Virus record (IMG/VR): IMGVR_UViG_3300042518_001094
Span: 1 to 27,011 of that record
Source of the DNA: a virus
Direction: 5' to 3' (one strand)
Length of the DNA stretch: 27,011 nt
The notes under the pieces are model-generated. The model saw only the letters and a program-made list of their open reading frames with translations, was not told where the DNA came from and did not search any database. Positions 14,918 through 22,725 of this stretch are shown in pieces. Numbering within the stretch: the first letter of the stretch is position 1; every line of letters starts with the position of its first letter. The position numbers and the translations under genes were made by a program.

Positions 14918-15955
14918 TCACAGACCGGAAGCGGCCGCCTCGAGGCGGACCATCCAGTTCTCGTTCAGACGCACCGCGGACTTGTAGAAGTTCGCGCCGA
15001 CGTATCCGAACTGACCCATCGGGTTGGCGTGCGTGATCTGCTTTGCCGGCAGGTAGATCGGCTGGATCGCGCCCATGCCCTTCAGTGCCACCTGACCCCA
15101 GGCCTCCTGAGCCACCACCATCAGGGGGTAGACGTCAGCCGTGGTGCCAGCGGTGCCACCGTTGGACAGGAATGCACCCGCCGTGATCGTGCCGCCAGCC
15201 GTCAAGAACGGGCGGAAGTACGGGCTGGTGATGAAGCGGAACTGCTCCACCGCACCGATCTCGCGCTCATGCACAGGCTTCTGGGTGCCGTACTCGACGA
15301 CAGGGGTGAAGCCAGCCAGGTTGCGGATGTCGGCTTCCATGTCGGTGTGGATGAACACCAAGTAGGCCGGGTGGATGCCGGAGGTGCCGAAGTTCGGGCC
15401 GGCGGCCAGCTTCTCGGTCACGCGCTTGGCGTGCGCGGCCTCGAGCTGACGAGCGGCCTGGCGCAGCTTGTTCAGCGTGATGGCGGTGTTGACCGCGTTG
15501 CGGGCAGCGCCGTTGGCAAACACCACGTTCGTACCACCGCGCACCACGCCGTAGGCGATCAGCTCTTCGATGGTGGCCATGTGCTCGCCCACCAGCTTGG
15601 TCATGTCGCCGGGGATGTCATCCTCGTACATGGACTCGGCCTTGGACGAGAGCTTCATCAGCACGCCGTACTGCTGCAGGGTGACCTGCACGTCCTGGTA
15701 GGTGATGGTGCGAGCCGAGGGGGTCACGCCTTCTTGCAACAGGTAGTTGCTGGTGGTGACGGACGGCGCGCCGTTGGAGCCAGCGTCGATCGGCAGGGCG
15801 CGACGGAACACGACCGTGTCGGTCTTGTTCTGGGGCACCTGCTTCTGCGAGCCAAAGCTGCCCATCACCTTGATGGGCTCGGCGTGCTTGAGCATCTCGC
15901 GCTCAGCCATGATGAGGTTCCGCGAAGGAACCAGGGAATAGGTCTGCATGGTCAT
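14918..15955 (-). CDS. Major capsid protein, N4-gp56 family (345 aa)
   Basis: Length (345) and order (terminase, portal, scaffold, this gene) fit an HK97-fold major capsid protein. The sequence matches the N4-gp56 type: an N-terminal MLKHAEPIKVMGSFG, then NKTDTVVFRRALP, LQEGVTPSARTITYQDVQVTLQQYG, KLSSKAESMYEDD, and a C-terminal half with VFIHTDMEADIRNL and VEQFRFITSPYFRPF. It would form the icosahedral shell. The start lies 6 bp after the scaffold stop, with AAAAAAGG 9 nt before the ATG, consistent with strong translation. A second ATG two codons later is also possible. There is no protease gene nearby, so maturation by cleavage is unlikely. Confidence 0.85.
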   Translation of the reverse strand: MTMQTYSLVPSRNLIMAEREMLKHAEPIKVMGSFGSQKQVPQNKTDTVVFRRALPIDAGSNGAPSVTTSNYLLQEGVTPSARTITYQDVQVTLQQYGVLMKLSSKAESMYEDDIPGDMTKLVGEHMATIEELIAYGVVRGGTNVVFANGAARNAVNTAITLNKLRQAARQLEAAHAKRVTEKLAAGPNFGTSGIHPAYLVFIHTDMEADIRNLAGFTPVVEYGTQKPVHEREIGAVEQFRFITSPYFRPFLTAGGTITAGAFLSNGGTAGTTADVYPLMVVAQEAWGQVALKGMGAIQPIYLPAKQITHANPMGQFGYVGANFYKSAVRLNENWMVRLEAAASGL

Positions 15956-15961
15956 GATCGG

Positions 15962-16852
15962 TTACCTTTTTTGGCGATCAAGTTCATCGAGGTAGCGCCA
16001 GTACTCCTGCGGGGACATGTCCTCCACCGCCTTGGTCCGGGTAGCCGAACCAGAGCGACCTGAAGGGATGGCCGCCGCAGCCGACAGGCGCTGCGTTCTT
16101 GTTGCTGCTGACGTCTTCGTGCCGTCTGCGTAGAGGTCCAGGAGTCGCACAGCGTCCTGCGGGCTTGCGCTCGCCGCCAGCATCTGCACTTCTCTCGCTT
16201 GCCTCTCCAGCCAGCCCCGGAAGACGGGCTGCGTCACAGTCTCTTTCCAACCCGGGTGGCGCACTTCCACCGCGAACTCGGACTGCAGGCGATTCAAGTC
16301 GTCAGCGGTGACCGAGGGCTGGGCCTGCACAGGCTGTGGCTGCTGCGGGATCCGCTTGACCACTTCCTGCAGCCGCTCCTCGAGCGCTGCGTCCATCGCC
16401 TCGGCGAACTCGGGGTAGTCGCGCCGAAGGTTTTCCATCGCCTTGGTGGACCTTTGCGCATCAGCGAGTTGCTTCGCTGACGGTGCATCGCCGCCTTGGT
16501 TTGCCACCTGATGCGCCGTCTGAAGCTGCTGCTTCAGTTGGCTGTTCAGGCCGCCGATGTGGCCTTCTGCGTTGCGAAGTCGCTGCGTCGCCTGGTTCAG
16601 AGATGACTCCAAACCAGAGATGCGATCCAGAAGAGCTTGCTGATCAGGGCTTGGGGCGTCCTGCTGCTGCGTGCCGGCCGCGGGGGCGGGCTGCTGTCCA
16701 GCAGGAGCTTGGCGGCTCGCCTGCTCCAGTTGCTCGTCTGTGGCCGTGCGTTCGGCAGTGACCGGGTCGCTCCCAATCTCTTCTGCGTCCAGCTCGTCCC
16801 AGATCTTCTTGGCCTCGTTCTGCGGGTTGATCGTTTCCTGTGTGGTTGACAT
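15962..16852 (-). CDS. Capsid scaffolding protein (296 aa)
   Basis: The N-terminal third is acidic and disordered (KKIWDELDAEEIGSDP, then a Gln/Pro/Ala-rich stretch). Residues ~70-115 form a coiled coil (ALLDRISGLESSLNQATQRL). A helical middle follows (ENLRRDYPEFAEAMDAALEERLQE), then a basic C-terminus rich in Arg/Lys/Ser with a final YWRYLDELDRQK. This acidic-coil-basic layout and the position directly before the major capsid gene are those of phage scaffolding proteins, whose basic C-terminal helix binds capsid subunits during procapsid assembly and which then exit. No protease domain is seen. Confidence 0.75.
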   Translation of the reverse strand: MSTTQETINPQNEAKKIWDELDAEEIGSDPVTAERTATDEQLEQASRQAPAGQQPAPAAGTQQQDAPSPDQQALLDRISGLESSLNQATQRLRNAEGHIGGLNSQLKQQLQTAHQVANQGGDAPSAKQLADAQRSTKAMENLRRDYPEFAEAMDAALEERLQEVVKRIPQQPQPVQAQPSVTADDLNRLQSEFAVEVRHPGWKETVTQPVFRGWLERQAREVQMLAASASPQDAVRLLDLYADGTKTSAATRTQRLSAAAAIPSGRSGSATRTKAVEDMSPQEYWRYLDELDRQKR

Positions 16853-16877
16853 TGGGCTCTCGTCTCACGATTGGCCG

Positions 16878-17111
16878 TCAGGCCGGGTTGTCTTCGCCAA
16901 GGAGTTCCTCGGGGGAGACCGCTTGCCCCGCGCTTGCGTCGTCCGCAAGGGCGAGGATTCGTTTGACCTCGGCGATCGAGCCACGAATCGCCGCTGTCTT
17001 TTCCGGGCCGAAGGACTGGTTGTCATTCAGCTCACGCAACTCCTCGAGCCGCTGCTCAAGGCCTTGCGTCAGCCGCTTCCAGGTCGGCGTCTGGAAGTCT
17101 TCGTACTTCAT
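16878..17111 (-). CDS. Small portal-proximal hypothetical protein (77 aa)
   Basis: I start this at the ATG at 17109-17111 (MKYEDFQTPTWKRL). A longer reading from a GTG at 17132 would start inside a terminator hairpin. Residues 10-60 form two or three helices with TPTWKRLTQGLEQRLEELRE and TAAIRGSIAEVKRIL. The C-terminus is acidic (SPEELLGEDNP). Small helical proteins with a TPxW...AxIRGxI pattern are frequent between portal and scaffold genes in other phages; I know no proven role. The ribosome-binding site is weak. It is the first gene after the promoter/terminator module at 17.1-17.2 kb. Confidence 0.6.
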   Translation of the reverse strand: MKYEDFQTPTWKRLTQGLEQRLEELRELNDNQSFGPEKTAAIRGSIAEVKRILALADDASAGQAVSPEELLGEDNPA

Positions 17112-17125
17112 CGCACCAAAGAAAA

Positions 17126-17145
17126 AGGCCACCGAGTGGTGGCCT
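17126..17145 (-). terminator. Intrinsic terminator between promoter 17202 and the scaffold/capsid operon
   Basis: AGGCCACC, 4-nt loop, GGTGGCCT is a perfect 8-bp stem. On the minus strand it runs straight into TTTTTCTTT, a good U-tract. It lies downstream of a near-consensus promoter and only 14 bp before the first ATG, so transcripts from that promoter must pass it to reach the scaffold and capsid genes. Confidence 0.75.
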
Positions 17146-17201
17146 GTAAATGGCTTTCGCCAAGGAGAACGGGAAACTGCACTGACAGTGACCCGGGGCG
17201 A

Positions 17202-17229
17202 ACTATAGCATTGTGAAGTTGCGAGTCAA
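17202..17229 (-). promoter_or_regulatory. Sigma70-type late promoter with element copy 4 (17203-17216)
   Basis: On the minus strand TTGACT (17224-17229), 16-bp spacer, TATAGT (17202-17207), with TGC just before the -10 (extended -10). The dispersed element CTATAGCATTGTGA covers the -10 and half of the spacer. The 14 bases after the -10 (TCGCCCCGGGTCAC) resemble those after the promoters at 21548 and 6815. The start point should be near 17195, giving a leader of about 50 nt before the terminator. Confidence 0.75.
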
Positions 17230-17234
17230 GCACC

Positions 17235-19463
17235 TCAGATACCAGCGCCCGTGCGCACCCGCAGCGCAGCCTCGGCGTTGAACCGCTCGCGCTGGTCGGA
17301 GATCTTGATCAGCTCCAGCCTGGACTTGGTCTCCATCTCCTCGCGGGTGATCTGACCGTCCTGCTGCATCTTGGCGATCGCGAGCTCGCGGGAGAGCTGA
17401 GCATCCACCGATGCGATCTCGGCCTCGGACTGCTCGCGGGCGGTGTTGTAGGCCAGCGTCTCCCGGCGCAGTTGCATGTCGGACTCGTTGCGAGCCTGCT
17501 CGAATGCGCGCTGCTCCTTGCGGTCCTCAAGCTCGAGCTGCTTGGCCTGCAGTTGCATCTGCGCAGACACCATGCGCGGATCCTCTGGCATGCCCTGCTG
17601 CGCCTGTGCCTCCTGCTCTTGCTTGACGGTCTCCTCGTCCTTCATCAACTCCTCGGGGTTGACCTTGAACGCCTTCAAGATCGCCTTGAGCTCCTCGCGC
17701 TCCTTGAGGTGCGGGATGTAGCGCGGGTTGTTGGTGATGTTGGCGAGGTTCAGCAGCGCCTGGTTCTGGATGTCGCGCTCCACCAGGGCGGTGCTGCCGC
17801 GGGCGTCGACCTCGTAGTCGCCCTTGATGGCCGGGTCTTCGTTGTTGGCCATGTGCCAGTCGTGATACCGGCCGATGTGCGGCCGCGTGACGCTGTCGTC
17901 GTACAGCTTCACCCGCTGGCGCAGCACGCCGCTGGCGTTGTTGTAGAGCATGACCATGCCGCCCACGGTCTCGGGCGCACTGCCCTGCTGTCCGCCCAGG
18001 ATCTGCGGCATGCTGGACTCCTGGTCGGCGAACGTCATCGCGGCGTTGGCCACGCCCAGCAGCTCCTCGAGGTGGCTGTTGAACTCAAAGATGCTGAACG
18101 CCGAGCGCACGTCGTCGAGCTCGTCCTTGGCCAGCCAGATCTTGTTGGGCGTGATCTCGTAGCTGTTGTTGACCGGGACGACCATGCCCTTCTTCACGAC
18201 GATCTGGCCGCCCATGGTGTTGCGGCCGTTGTCCATGACCTGACGCCAGGCGGCGTTGACCACCCGCTGCTGGTGCTCGAGCTCGTCGGGCAGCCCGTAG
18301 CCATAGGGCGAGTCGTCGGCCTTGCGCCAGCACCAGATGTCGCACGGCAGGGTCTTGTCAGCCACCCACGACGGCAGCGCGCCGATCACCTTGTCGTTGA
18401 CCATCACCAGCACGCCGAAGTCGACGTCGGTCAGCGGGTCGCCGGTGCGCTCGGACAGCGCCTCCATCTCGTCGGGCTCGACCTCGCCGTGGTACTCCCA
18501 CAGCTCGTAGCTGTCGTCGTACAGCGGCTGGCGGGTGATGCGCCCCTCGGCCACGCGGATGCACCTGGGTTCCGAGCGCAGCACCTCGCGGATGGCGTCG
18601 GAGTCATACCCGGGCAGACCCACCAGCTTGCGCAGCGCCTTGCGGTTGACCATGCGCCGGCGGAACACGCCGCGGCCGGCCTGGTGGTCGTTGCCGCACG
18701 ACGGGTCGAAGAACACGTCCCACGGGTCCACGCGCTCGGACGCCGGGGCGATGCCCTCGTTGATCTCCATGACCTGCGTGCCGTCGGGCTGAGGCAGCCA
18801 GACCTTGCTGGAGGTGCGCGACGGGAAGGGCCCGAACAGGATGCCGGTGCCCAGGCGCACGCCGTCCTCGACCATCTTGCGGCCCTGGCCGTTGTAGCCG
18901 CACTCGGTCAGGTTGTCGTCGATGGCGCGCTGCATGCCCTCGGCGGCCTGCTGCGCCGCCTCGAGGATGACCTTGACCTCTTGGTCCGCAGTCAGGCCGG
19001 TGGGCTGCCCGGTGGCCGGGTCGACCGTGGCGCGCTTGTCGCCCACCCGCTCGGCCATCTCGGGCAGCGGCGTGGGCTTGATCGCCCAGTTGCGGTCGTC
19101 CACCGGGAACAGGATCTCGCACATCCTGGCGGTGGCCTGGTCCACCTTGGGCCGCACGATGTTGACGACCACGCGGGAGCGGTTGCCATCAGCCACCTTG
19201 CGGGCGGGCGGGCCGTTGCGCAGCGTGGACTCGAGTGAGTTGTCGGACTCCTCGCGCTCCCCGAAGTACAGGTCGGTGGCCTTGCGCCAGCGACGCTCGA
19301 CGCCAGACTGGGCGCGGTGCTGGACCCATTTATCTCGCATCTGCACGAACAGGCCCTGCATGCGCTCGACCTCGGATCGCTTCATGGCCTCGAACTGGTC
19401 GGGCGTCATGAGCTGATCGCCGACCATGATGGCAACGTCTTGGGGGATGTCTTTGGGGTCCAT
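17235..19463 (-). CDS. Portal protein (742 aa)
   Basis: This is a large podovirus-type portal, the dodecameric ring through which DNA enters and leaves the capsid. Residues ~25-110 hold the usual opening (WVQHRAQSGVERRWRKATDLYFGE, then NRSRVVVNIVRPKVDQATARM). The middle has GYNGQGRKMVEDGVRLGTGIL, PWDVFFDPSCGND and SPYGYGLPDELEHQQRVVNAAWRQV, all portal-like. Residues ~470-500 are LEELLGVANAAMTFADQESSMP. From ~600 to 742 is a long Gln/Glu/Arg-rich coiled coil (QMQLQAKQLELEDRKEQRAFEQ), matching the barrel-type extension of P22-like portals. GAGGAAACACC precedes the ATG. It follows the terminase large gene by 9 bp, and its stop lies 5 bp from the next promoter -35. Confidence 0.85.
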   Translation of the reverse strand: MDPKDIPQDVAIMVGDQLMTPDQFEAMKRSEVERMQGLFVQMRDKWVQHRAQSGVERRWRKATDLYFGEREESDNSLESTLRNGPPARKVADGNRSRVVVNIVRPKVDQATARMCEILFPVDDRNWAIKPTPLPEMAERVGDKRATVDPATGQPTGLTADQEVKVILEAAQQAAEGMQRAIDDNLTECGYNGQGRKMVEDGVRLGTGILFGPFPSRTSSKVWLPQPDGTQVMEINEGIAPASERVDPWDVFFDPSCGNDHQAGRGVFRRRMVNRKALRKLVGLPGYDSDAIREVLRSEPRCIRVAEGRITRQPLYDDSYELWEYHGEVEPDEMEALSERTGDPLTDVDFGVLVMVNDKVIGALPSWVADKTLPCDIWCWRKADDSPYGYGLPDELEHQQRVVNAAWRQVMDNGRNTMGGQIVVKKGMVVPVNNSYEITPNKIWLAKDELDDVRSAFSIFEFNSHLEELLGVANAAMTFADQESSMPQILGGQQGSAPETVGGMVMLYNNASGVLRQRVKLYDDSVTRPHIGRYHDWHMANNEDPAIKGDYEVDARGSTALVERDIQNQALLNLANITNNPRYIPHLKEREELKAILKAFKVNPEELMKDEETVKQEQEAQAQQGMPEDPRMVSAQMQLQAKQLELEDRKEQRAFEQARNESDMQLRRETLAYNTAREQSEAEIASVDAQLSRELAIAKMQQDGQITREEMETKSRLELIKISDQRERFNAEAALRVRTGAGI

Positions 19464-19472
19464 GGTGTTTCC

Positions 19473-20957
19473 TCAATAGCCGGCCACTTCGTCCATCACG
19501 GCCCAGGCGGCCTGCGCGCCCGCAGGCATGTCCATCTCGTCATCGGGCCAGGGCAGCATCAGCGTAGGCTCAGCCAAGCGGGCCAGGCAGTCCATGCCGT
19601 CATCGAACCGACCCACCGGGAACGTGGCGTACTCGACCTCGACCAGCTCCTGGATCAGGTCGTGCTCGCGCTCCTGCACGTCGGTGTACTTGAGTTGCTG
19701 CGGAAACCAGATGCGCCCGCCCTCAAACCAGGGGATCAGCCGGCGGATGCGGGCGTTCTTCTCAACCGCACCAGCCACCTCGGTGACCTTGAATCGGTAC
19801 TGCCGGCGCTCCTGCTCGGCGCGGATCGCCTCGACGTCGCCCATCATTCCGTAGCGCTCGTAGCGCACCTGCATGGGCTTGTGCTTGCGGTGGAGCTCGA
19901 ACAAGCGGTCCACGCGCTGCGTGAGGTTCAGCCGGTCGATGATGCCGTCGACGATGTAGGCGTTCTGGTCTGGCGCCAGGGCGACCACCCACATCACGGT
20001 GCGGTCGGACAGCTTGCGGCGCTTGCCGCTGCTGCCCATCGGGTCACCCGCCGGGTCGACGAGGATGACCTTGTTCGACTTCGTGGGCTTGTCGTTGTAC
20101 CGGCAGATCCACGAGCGGCGGAACTCCGCGCCCTCAGTCGGCCTGGGCTCTTGCTGGTACAGCGAGATCCACGAGCGTGGGTCGGCCTGCGCCTGCTGCA
20201 CCATCTCGTCGGTGAACCACTCGTGCCACAGGCGCTCACCGGGCTTGCGCTTGAGCGGGTCGTTCTCGCCCGCGATCATCGGCAGCTTGATGACGCGCCA
20301 CTTCTCGGGCTCGCGCTCGAGCAGGCGGCCGGCCAGGTCGTCCTCATGCCAGCGGGTCATGATGACCACCATGCGGCAGCCGGGCTTGCCGCGGGTCATC
20401 AGGTCGTTGACCCACCAGTCCCAGGTCTTCTCGCGGATGCGCTCACTGTCGGCGTCCTCGCGGCTGCGCACCGGGTCGTCGACGATGATCAGGTCGCCGC
20501 GTCGGCCGGTGACGGATCCGCCCACGCCCACTGCGGTGTACTCGCCGCCATGGTTCGTCGACCAACGGCCAGCGGCCGTGGAGTCGGCTGCGAGCTCGAC
20601 GTTGAACAGGGTCTTGAACTGCTGGTCTGCCACGCCGTTGCGCACCCGGCGGCCGAACCGCTCAGCGAGCTCCGCGGTGTGGCTGGCTGCGATGACGCTG
20701 AGCTGGGGGTTGCGCCCGACGAAGTACTCGGCGAAGTAGACCGACCCGTAGGTGGACTTGGCCGAGCCTGGCGGCATCATCACCAGCAAGCGATCGCACT
20801 CGCCGCGCTCCACCTCGTCCAGCGCATCGGCCAGCAGGTGGTGGTGCGCGGCCATCTTCTGTTCCGGCGGCAGCCGGTACTCGCAGTAGCCGGTGAACGA
20901 CGACCTGGCCTTGCGGCGGGACAGCAGTTCGGCAGCGGCTGCAGCCGGGCTGATCAC
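19473..20957 (-). CDS. terL: Terminase large subunit (494 aa)
   Basis: This is the packaging motor ATPase and nuclease. Walker A is MPPGSAKS at residues 61-68, and Walker B is DLIIVDD at 156-162, followed by a TRWHEDDLAGRLL coupling motif near residue 200. The C-terminal RNase H-like nuclease begins at VILVDPAGDP, with further acidic residues in IVDGIIDR and the late DDGMDCLARL motif. The length is normal for the family. The ATG overlaps the stop of the small subunit (ATGA), so the two are coupled. The portal follows, the classic order. A headful (pac) mechanism would fit the P22-like tail genes, but the sequence does not decide it. Confidence 0.9.
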   Translation of the reverse strand: MISPAAAAAELLSRRKARSSFTGYCEYRLPPEQKMAAHHHLLADALDEVERGECDRLLVMMPPGSAKSTYGSVYFAEYFVGRNPQLSVIAASHTAELAERFGRRVRNGVADQQFKTLFNVELAADSTAAGRWSTNHGGEYTAVGVGGSVTGRRGDLIIVDDPVRSREDADSERIREKTWDWWVNDLMTRGKPGCRMVVIMTRWHEDDLAGRLLEREPEKWRVIKLPMIAGENDPLKRKPGERLWHEWFTDEMVQQAQADPRSWISLYQQEPRPTEGAEFRRSWICRYNDKPTKSNKVILVDPAGDPMGSSGKRRKLSDRTVMWVVALAPDQNAYIVDGIIDRLNLTQRVDRLFELHRKHKPMQVRYERYGMMGDVEAIRAEQERRQYRFKVTEVAGAVEKNARIRRLIPWFEGGRIWFPQQLKYTDVQEREHDLIQELVEVEYATFPVGRFDDGMDCLARLAEPTLMLPWPDDEMDMPAGAQAAWAVMDEVAGY

Positions 20958-21418
20958 TCGGCGGCCCCCTGGGCGGCGATCTTCAGCAGCGCGTCATCGG
21001 ACAGCGCCTCGAGCTTGATGGACCCGCCGTCCTTGCCGGTGAGCTCCACCCGCTTGCGGTCCCCATAGGTGTCGGGCGCATACAGCGCGGCCAGCTTGAA
21101 GCGGGTCTCGATGGCGGTCTTCAGGCCGGATGAGTCACCGTTGGCTGAGGCAATGGAGGCGTCCTCGGCGTTGCGCTCGACCATCTCGTGGGCGCGCTCG
21201 ATCATCGCCCGGTCGTAGTCCTCGGGGTGGTGGATGCTCAGGTAGTTGCGGGCCGAGGCGGCCGTCACGTTGAGCTGGAGCTGCTCGACGATCTGGCGCA
21301 TGGACATGCCCTCGATGTAGAGGGCCAGCATGGCATCGACGTGCGGCCGCAGGGCTGCGTCGAGCTTTCCCCACTTGCCGTGGGGCTTGCCGGTGAACTT
21401 CTTTGGCGTCTCAGTCAT
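20954..21418 (-). CDS. terS: Terminase small subunit (154 aa)
   Basis: The protein has an N-terminal KKFTGKPHGKWGKL followed by a helix-turn-helix (about residues 35-65: GMSMRQIVEQLQLNVTAASARNYL), as expected for a subunit that recognises the packaging start site. A helical oligomerisation region follows (YDRAMIERAHEMVERNAEDAS), then an APDTYGDRKRVELTG tail. I chose the ATG at 21416-21418. A longer frame opens with TTG at 21487, in the shadow of the terminator, and has a GAGGAGG that is poorly placed for either start. It is the first gene of the late block and lies about 120 nt downstream of the promoter at 21548. Confidence 0.75.
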   Translation of the reverse strand: MTETPKKFTGKPHGKWGKLDAALRPHVDAMLALYIEGMSMRQIVEQLQLNVTAASARNYLSIHHPEDYDRAMIERAHEMVERNAEDASIASANGDSSGLKTAIETRFKLAALYAPDTYGDRKRVELTGKDGGSIKLEALSDDALLKIAAQGAAE

Positions 21419-21494
21419 AACGTAGATGGGCCCGAGCCGCCCCTCCTCGATGGGAGACGGACACCGGCTCAGGTTGGCCGGGCCCAAAAGTGAA

Positions 21495-21516
21495 AAGCCC
21501 GCCGGGTGGCGGGCTT
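21495..21516 (-). terminator. Intrinsic terminator between promoter 21548 and the terminase operon
   Basis: AAGCCCGCC, 4-nt loop, GGCGGGCTT is a perfect 9-bp stem followed on the minus strand by TTTTCACTTTTGG. It lies about 30 bp after the -10 of a near-consensus promoter and before the terminase genes. A second small GC dyad (CCCC GCC GGGG) lies between promoter and terminator. Confidence 0.75.
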
Positions 21517-21547
21517 GGAATCGGCGGGACGGACTGCCCCGGCGGGG

Positions 21548-21575
21548 ACTATAGCATTGACATACCTAGTGTCAA
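21548..21575 (-). promoter_or_regulatory. Sigma70-type late promoter with element copy 5 (21549-21562)
   Basis: On the minus strand TTGACA (21570-21575), 16-bp spacer, TATAGT (21548-21553), with TGC before the -10. This is the best promoter in the window. The -35 overlaps the stop codon of the upstream gene. The dispersed element appears as CTATAGCATTGACA, the copy most altered on its right side. The next bases are CCCCGCCGGGGCAG then TCCGTCCCG, the latter shared at the same distance with the promoter at 6815. Confidence 0.85.
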
Positions 21576-21841
21576 TCCTCTGGGTCGAAGCCCAGCTTGA
21601 TCTCCCTGAGACCGAGGCGGGTCTGCTTGGCGAGGTACTGCAGCGAGACCTGCACGGCGGCGCGCCTGGAGGGGAAGCCCCACTGCTTTTGCAGGTAGAG
21701 CAGGCAGGCTGCGGCGTCGATGTCCAGGTCGACCTGCAGGGAGGTCCAGCCGTGTTTGGCGCGGCGTCTGCGCATCTGGTTGCGCATCTTCTCGCGCTCC
21801 CTGTCCGTCGTGCGGACGTCGCGGATGCGGAGTTCTTTCAT
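21572..21841 (-). CDS. Small basic protein, possible ribbon-helix-helix DNA binder (89 aa)
   Basis: I start at the ATG at 21839-21841, which overlaps the upstream stop (ATGA); a start 18 bp earlier is less natural. Residues 10-32 are very basic (REREKMRNQMRRRRAKHG). A strand (TSLQVDLDIDAA) and two helices (CLLYLQKQWGFPSRRAAVQVSLQYLAKQT) follow. The strand-helix-helix order could be a ribbon-helix-helix fold, which would make it a DNA-binding regulator. It is the last gene before the terminase promoter, and its stop codon is inside that promoter. The family assignment is uncertain. Confidence 0.5.
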   Translation of the reverse strand: MKELRIRDVRTTDREREKMRNQMRRRRAKHGWTSLQVDLDIDAAACLLYLQKQWGFPSRRAAVQVSLQYLAKQTRLGLREIKLGFDPED

Positions 21842-22110
21842 GCGCCGTCCTTGAGCCATCGCTCGATCGCCCGGGCGAAGTGGTGATGAAAGCCGCCGTT
21901 CTGGTGCCAGAGGTCCGCGATGACCTCGTCGGTCAGCGTGCGCTCGGGCTGCTCACGAACCCTCTGCAGCGCGTGCCGCCAGCCGGCGCAGTAAGACAAC
22001 TTCTCGCACTCGTTCATCAGCTCTAGCGGCTTAGGCTGCAGCTCGGGGTCGCAATCGCACTTGCCCTTGATGTACGGGCTCCAGCAGATGCCGCAAACTT
22101 CTCTGCTCAT
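21838..22110 (-). CDS. Small Cys-containing hypothetical protein (90 aa)
   Basis: The N-terminus has CGICWSPYIKGKCDC, with Cys6, Cys9, Cys18 and Cys20 that could bind one metal. A hydrophilic linker and a helical, His-rich C-terminus follow (WRHALQRVREQ, LWHQNGGFHHHFARAIERWL). Its ATG overlaps the stop of the preceding gene, and its stop overlaps the next start. It belongs to a chain of small coupled genes typical of the middle region of temperate phages. No function is known to me. Confidence 0.5.
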   Translation of the reverse strand: MSREVCGICWSPYIKGKCDCDPELQPKPLELMNECEKLSYCAGWRHALQRVREQPERTLTDEVIADLWHQNGGFHHHFARAIERWLKDGA

Positions 22111-22319
22111 GCGTTGCGCTCCTTCAGCGCGGCCTCGATGGCGAGGATCACTGGATGAATTTCTGGAGTCCAGCGATCAATCTCCTCCTGGCTCAGCCCT
22201 CGCCACTCGCGGATCTCCTTGTGCTGGCCGCAGGCCGAGCACGACTTGCGAAAGGCCAGCCCGGGGCTGCTCGCAGGCTGGCTCATCGTGGTGTCTTTGA
22301 CGTTGCTGTAGATGGTCAT
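22107..22319 (-). CDS. Small hypothetical protein with CxxC motif (70 aa)
   Basis: The start at 22319 has GGAG 8 nt before the ATG and overlaps the upstream stop (ATGA). An upstream extension of the frame overlaps the neighbouring gene and is not credible. The protein carries KSCSACGQHK (one CxxC) and a helical C-terminus (WTPEIHPVILAIEAALKERNA). I recall similar small CxxC proteins in other phages' middle operons. Function unknown. Confidence 0.5.
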   Translation of the reverse strand: MTIYSNVKDTTMSQPASSPGLAFRKSCSACGQHKEIREWRGLSQEEIDRWTPEIHPVILAIEAALKERNA

Positions 22320-22552
22320 TGACCGATCTCCTTGAGCAGGCGCGGGCCTGCGGTGTAGAACAGGATCTGCTTGCTGGGCCTTGAGGGGTTGGGCTTCTTG
22401 GTCGACTGCACCCACCCCTTGTGCTCGGCGTAGCGCAGCGAATTGCCGACGTTGTTCGGGTCGACGCCCCACTTGATGCCGATGTCCTCGCTGGTCAGCT
22501 CCTCTTCAGGGTTGACGGCGAAGAACACGCACACGGTTGTGACGATGCTCAT
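22316..22552 (-). CDS. Winged-helix-like small protein (78 aa)
   Basis: I start at the ATG at 22550-22552 (MSIVTTVCVFF), 4 bp after the stop of the zinc-ribbon gene. The order helix (VTTVCVFFAVNPEEEL), helix (TSEDIGIKWGV), recognition-like helix (DPNNVGNSLRYAEHKGW) and a beta wing (KQILFYTAG) fits a small winged-helix DNA-binding domain. It may be a middle-gene regulator. It could also be an unrelated structural protein. The ATGA overlap with the next gene supports expression. Confidence 0.5.
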   Translation of the reverse strand: MSIVTTVCVFFAVNPEEELTSEDIGIKWGVDPNNVGNSLRYAEHKGWVQSTKKPNPSRPSKQILFYTAGPRLLKEIGQ

Positions 22553-22556
22553 GGCT

Positions 22557-22703
22557 TCATGGCTTAACTTCGGACAGGCAGGTGACGCAGCGCCAACGCC
22601 TGGTGATCTTGTTGGTCCTGCCGCCAAAAGACGGTCGGTTCTGCTGGCACTTGCTGCAGCGGCGGCGCGTGCTGTCGGGCGGGTTGCGGTCGTCGCGCTT
22701 CAC
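22557..22703 (-). CDS. Zinc-ribbon microprotein (48 aa), GTG start
   Basis: A short frame from GTG (22701-22703) to TGA (22557-22559). GGAGG lies 7 nt before the GTG, which makes it the best-placed ribosome-binding site in this small-gene chain. The product has two CxxC pairs (Cys16/Cys19 and Cys39/Cys42) separated by 19 residues with many Arg/Lys, the layout of a single zinc ribbon able to bind nucleic acid or RNA polymerase. The GTG overlaps a TGA (GTGA) that closes a nine-codon frame starting at the stop of the upstream gene. The protein is too short for most gene callers. It could be a transcription accessory factor; this is inference. Confidence 0.6.
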   Translation of the reverse strand: MKRDDRNPPDSTRRRCSKCQQNRPSFGGRTNKITRRWRCVTCLSEVKP

Positions 22704-22725
22704 TGCATGCCCTCCGGTCGCTTGG

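Noticed and set aside
17112-17132. Longer start (GTG at 17132) for the portal-proximal small protein
   Set aside because: That start lies inside the terminator hairpin; the ATG at 17111 just after it gives a sensible N-terminus.
17472-19238. 588-codon plus-strand open frame
   Set aside because: It lies antisense to the portal gene and is a product of GC-rich codon use. It has no ribosome-binding site or recognisable domain.
19317-21068. 583-codon plus-strand open frame
   Set aside because: It is antisense to the terminase genes, whose Walker motifs are intact. The frame is a GC-rich shadow.
21419-21487. TTG start at 21487 for terminase small subunit
   Set aside because: It would add 23 residues unlike the family and begin right at the terminator U-tract; the ATG at 21418 fits better, although its ribosome-binding site is poor.
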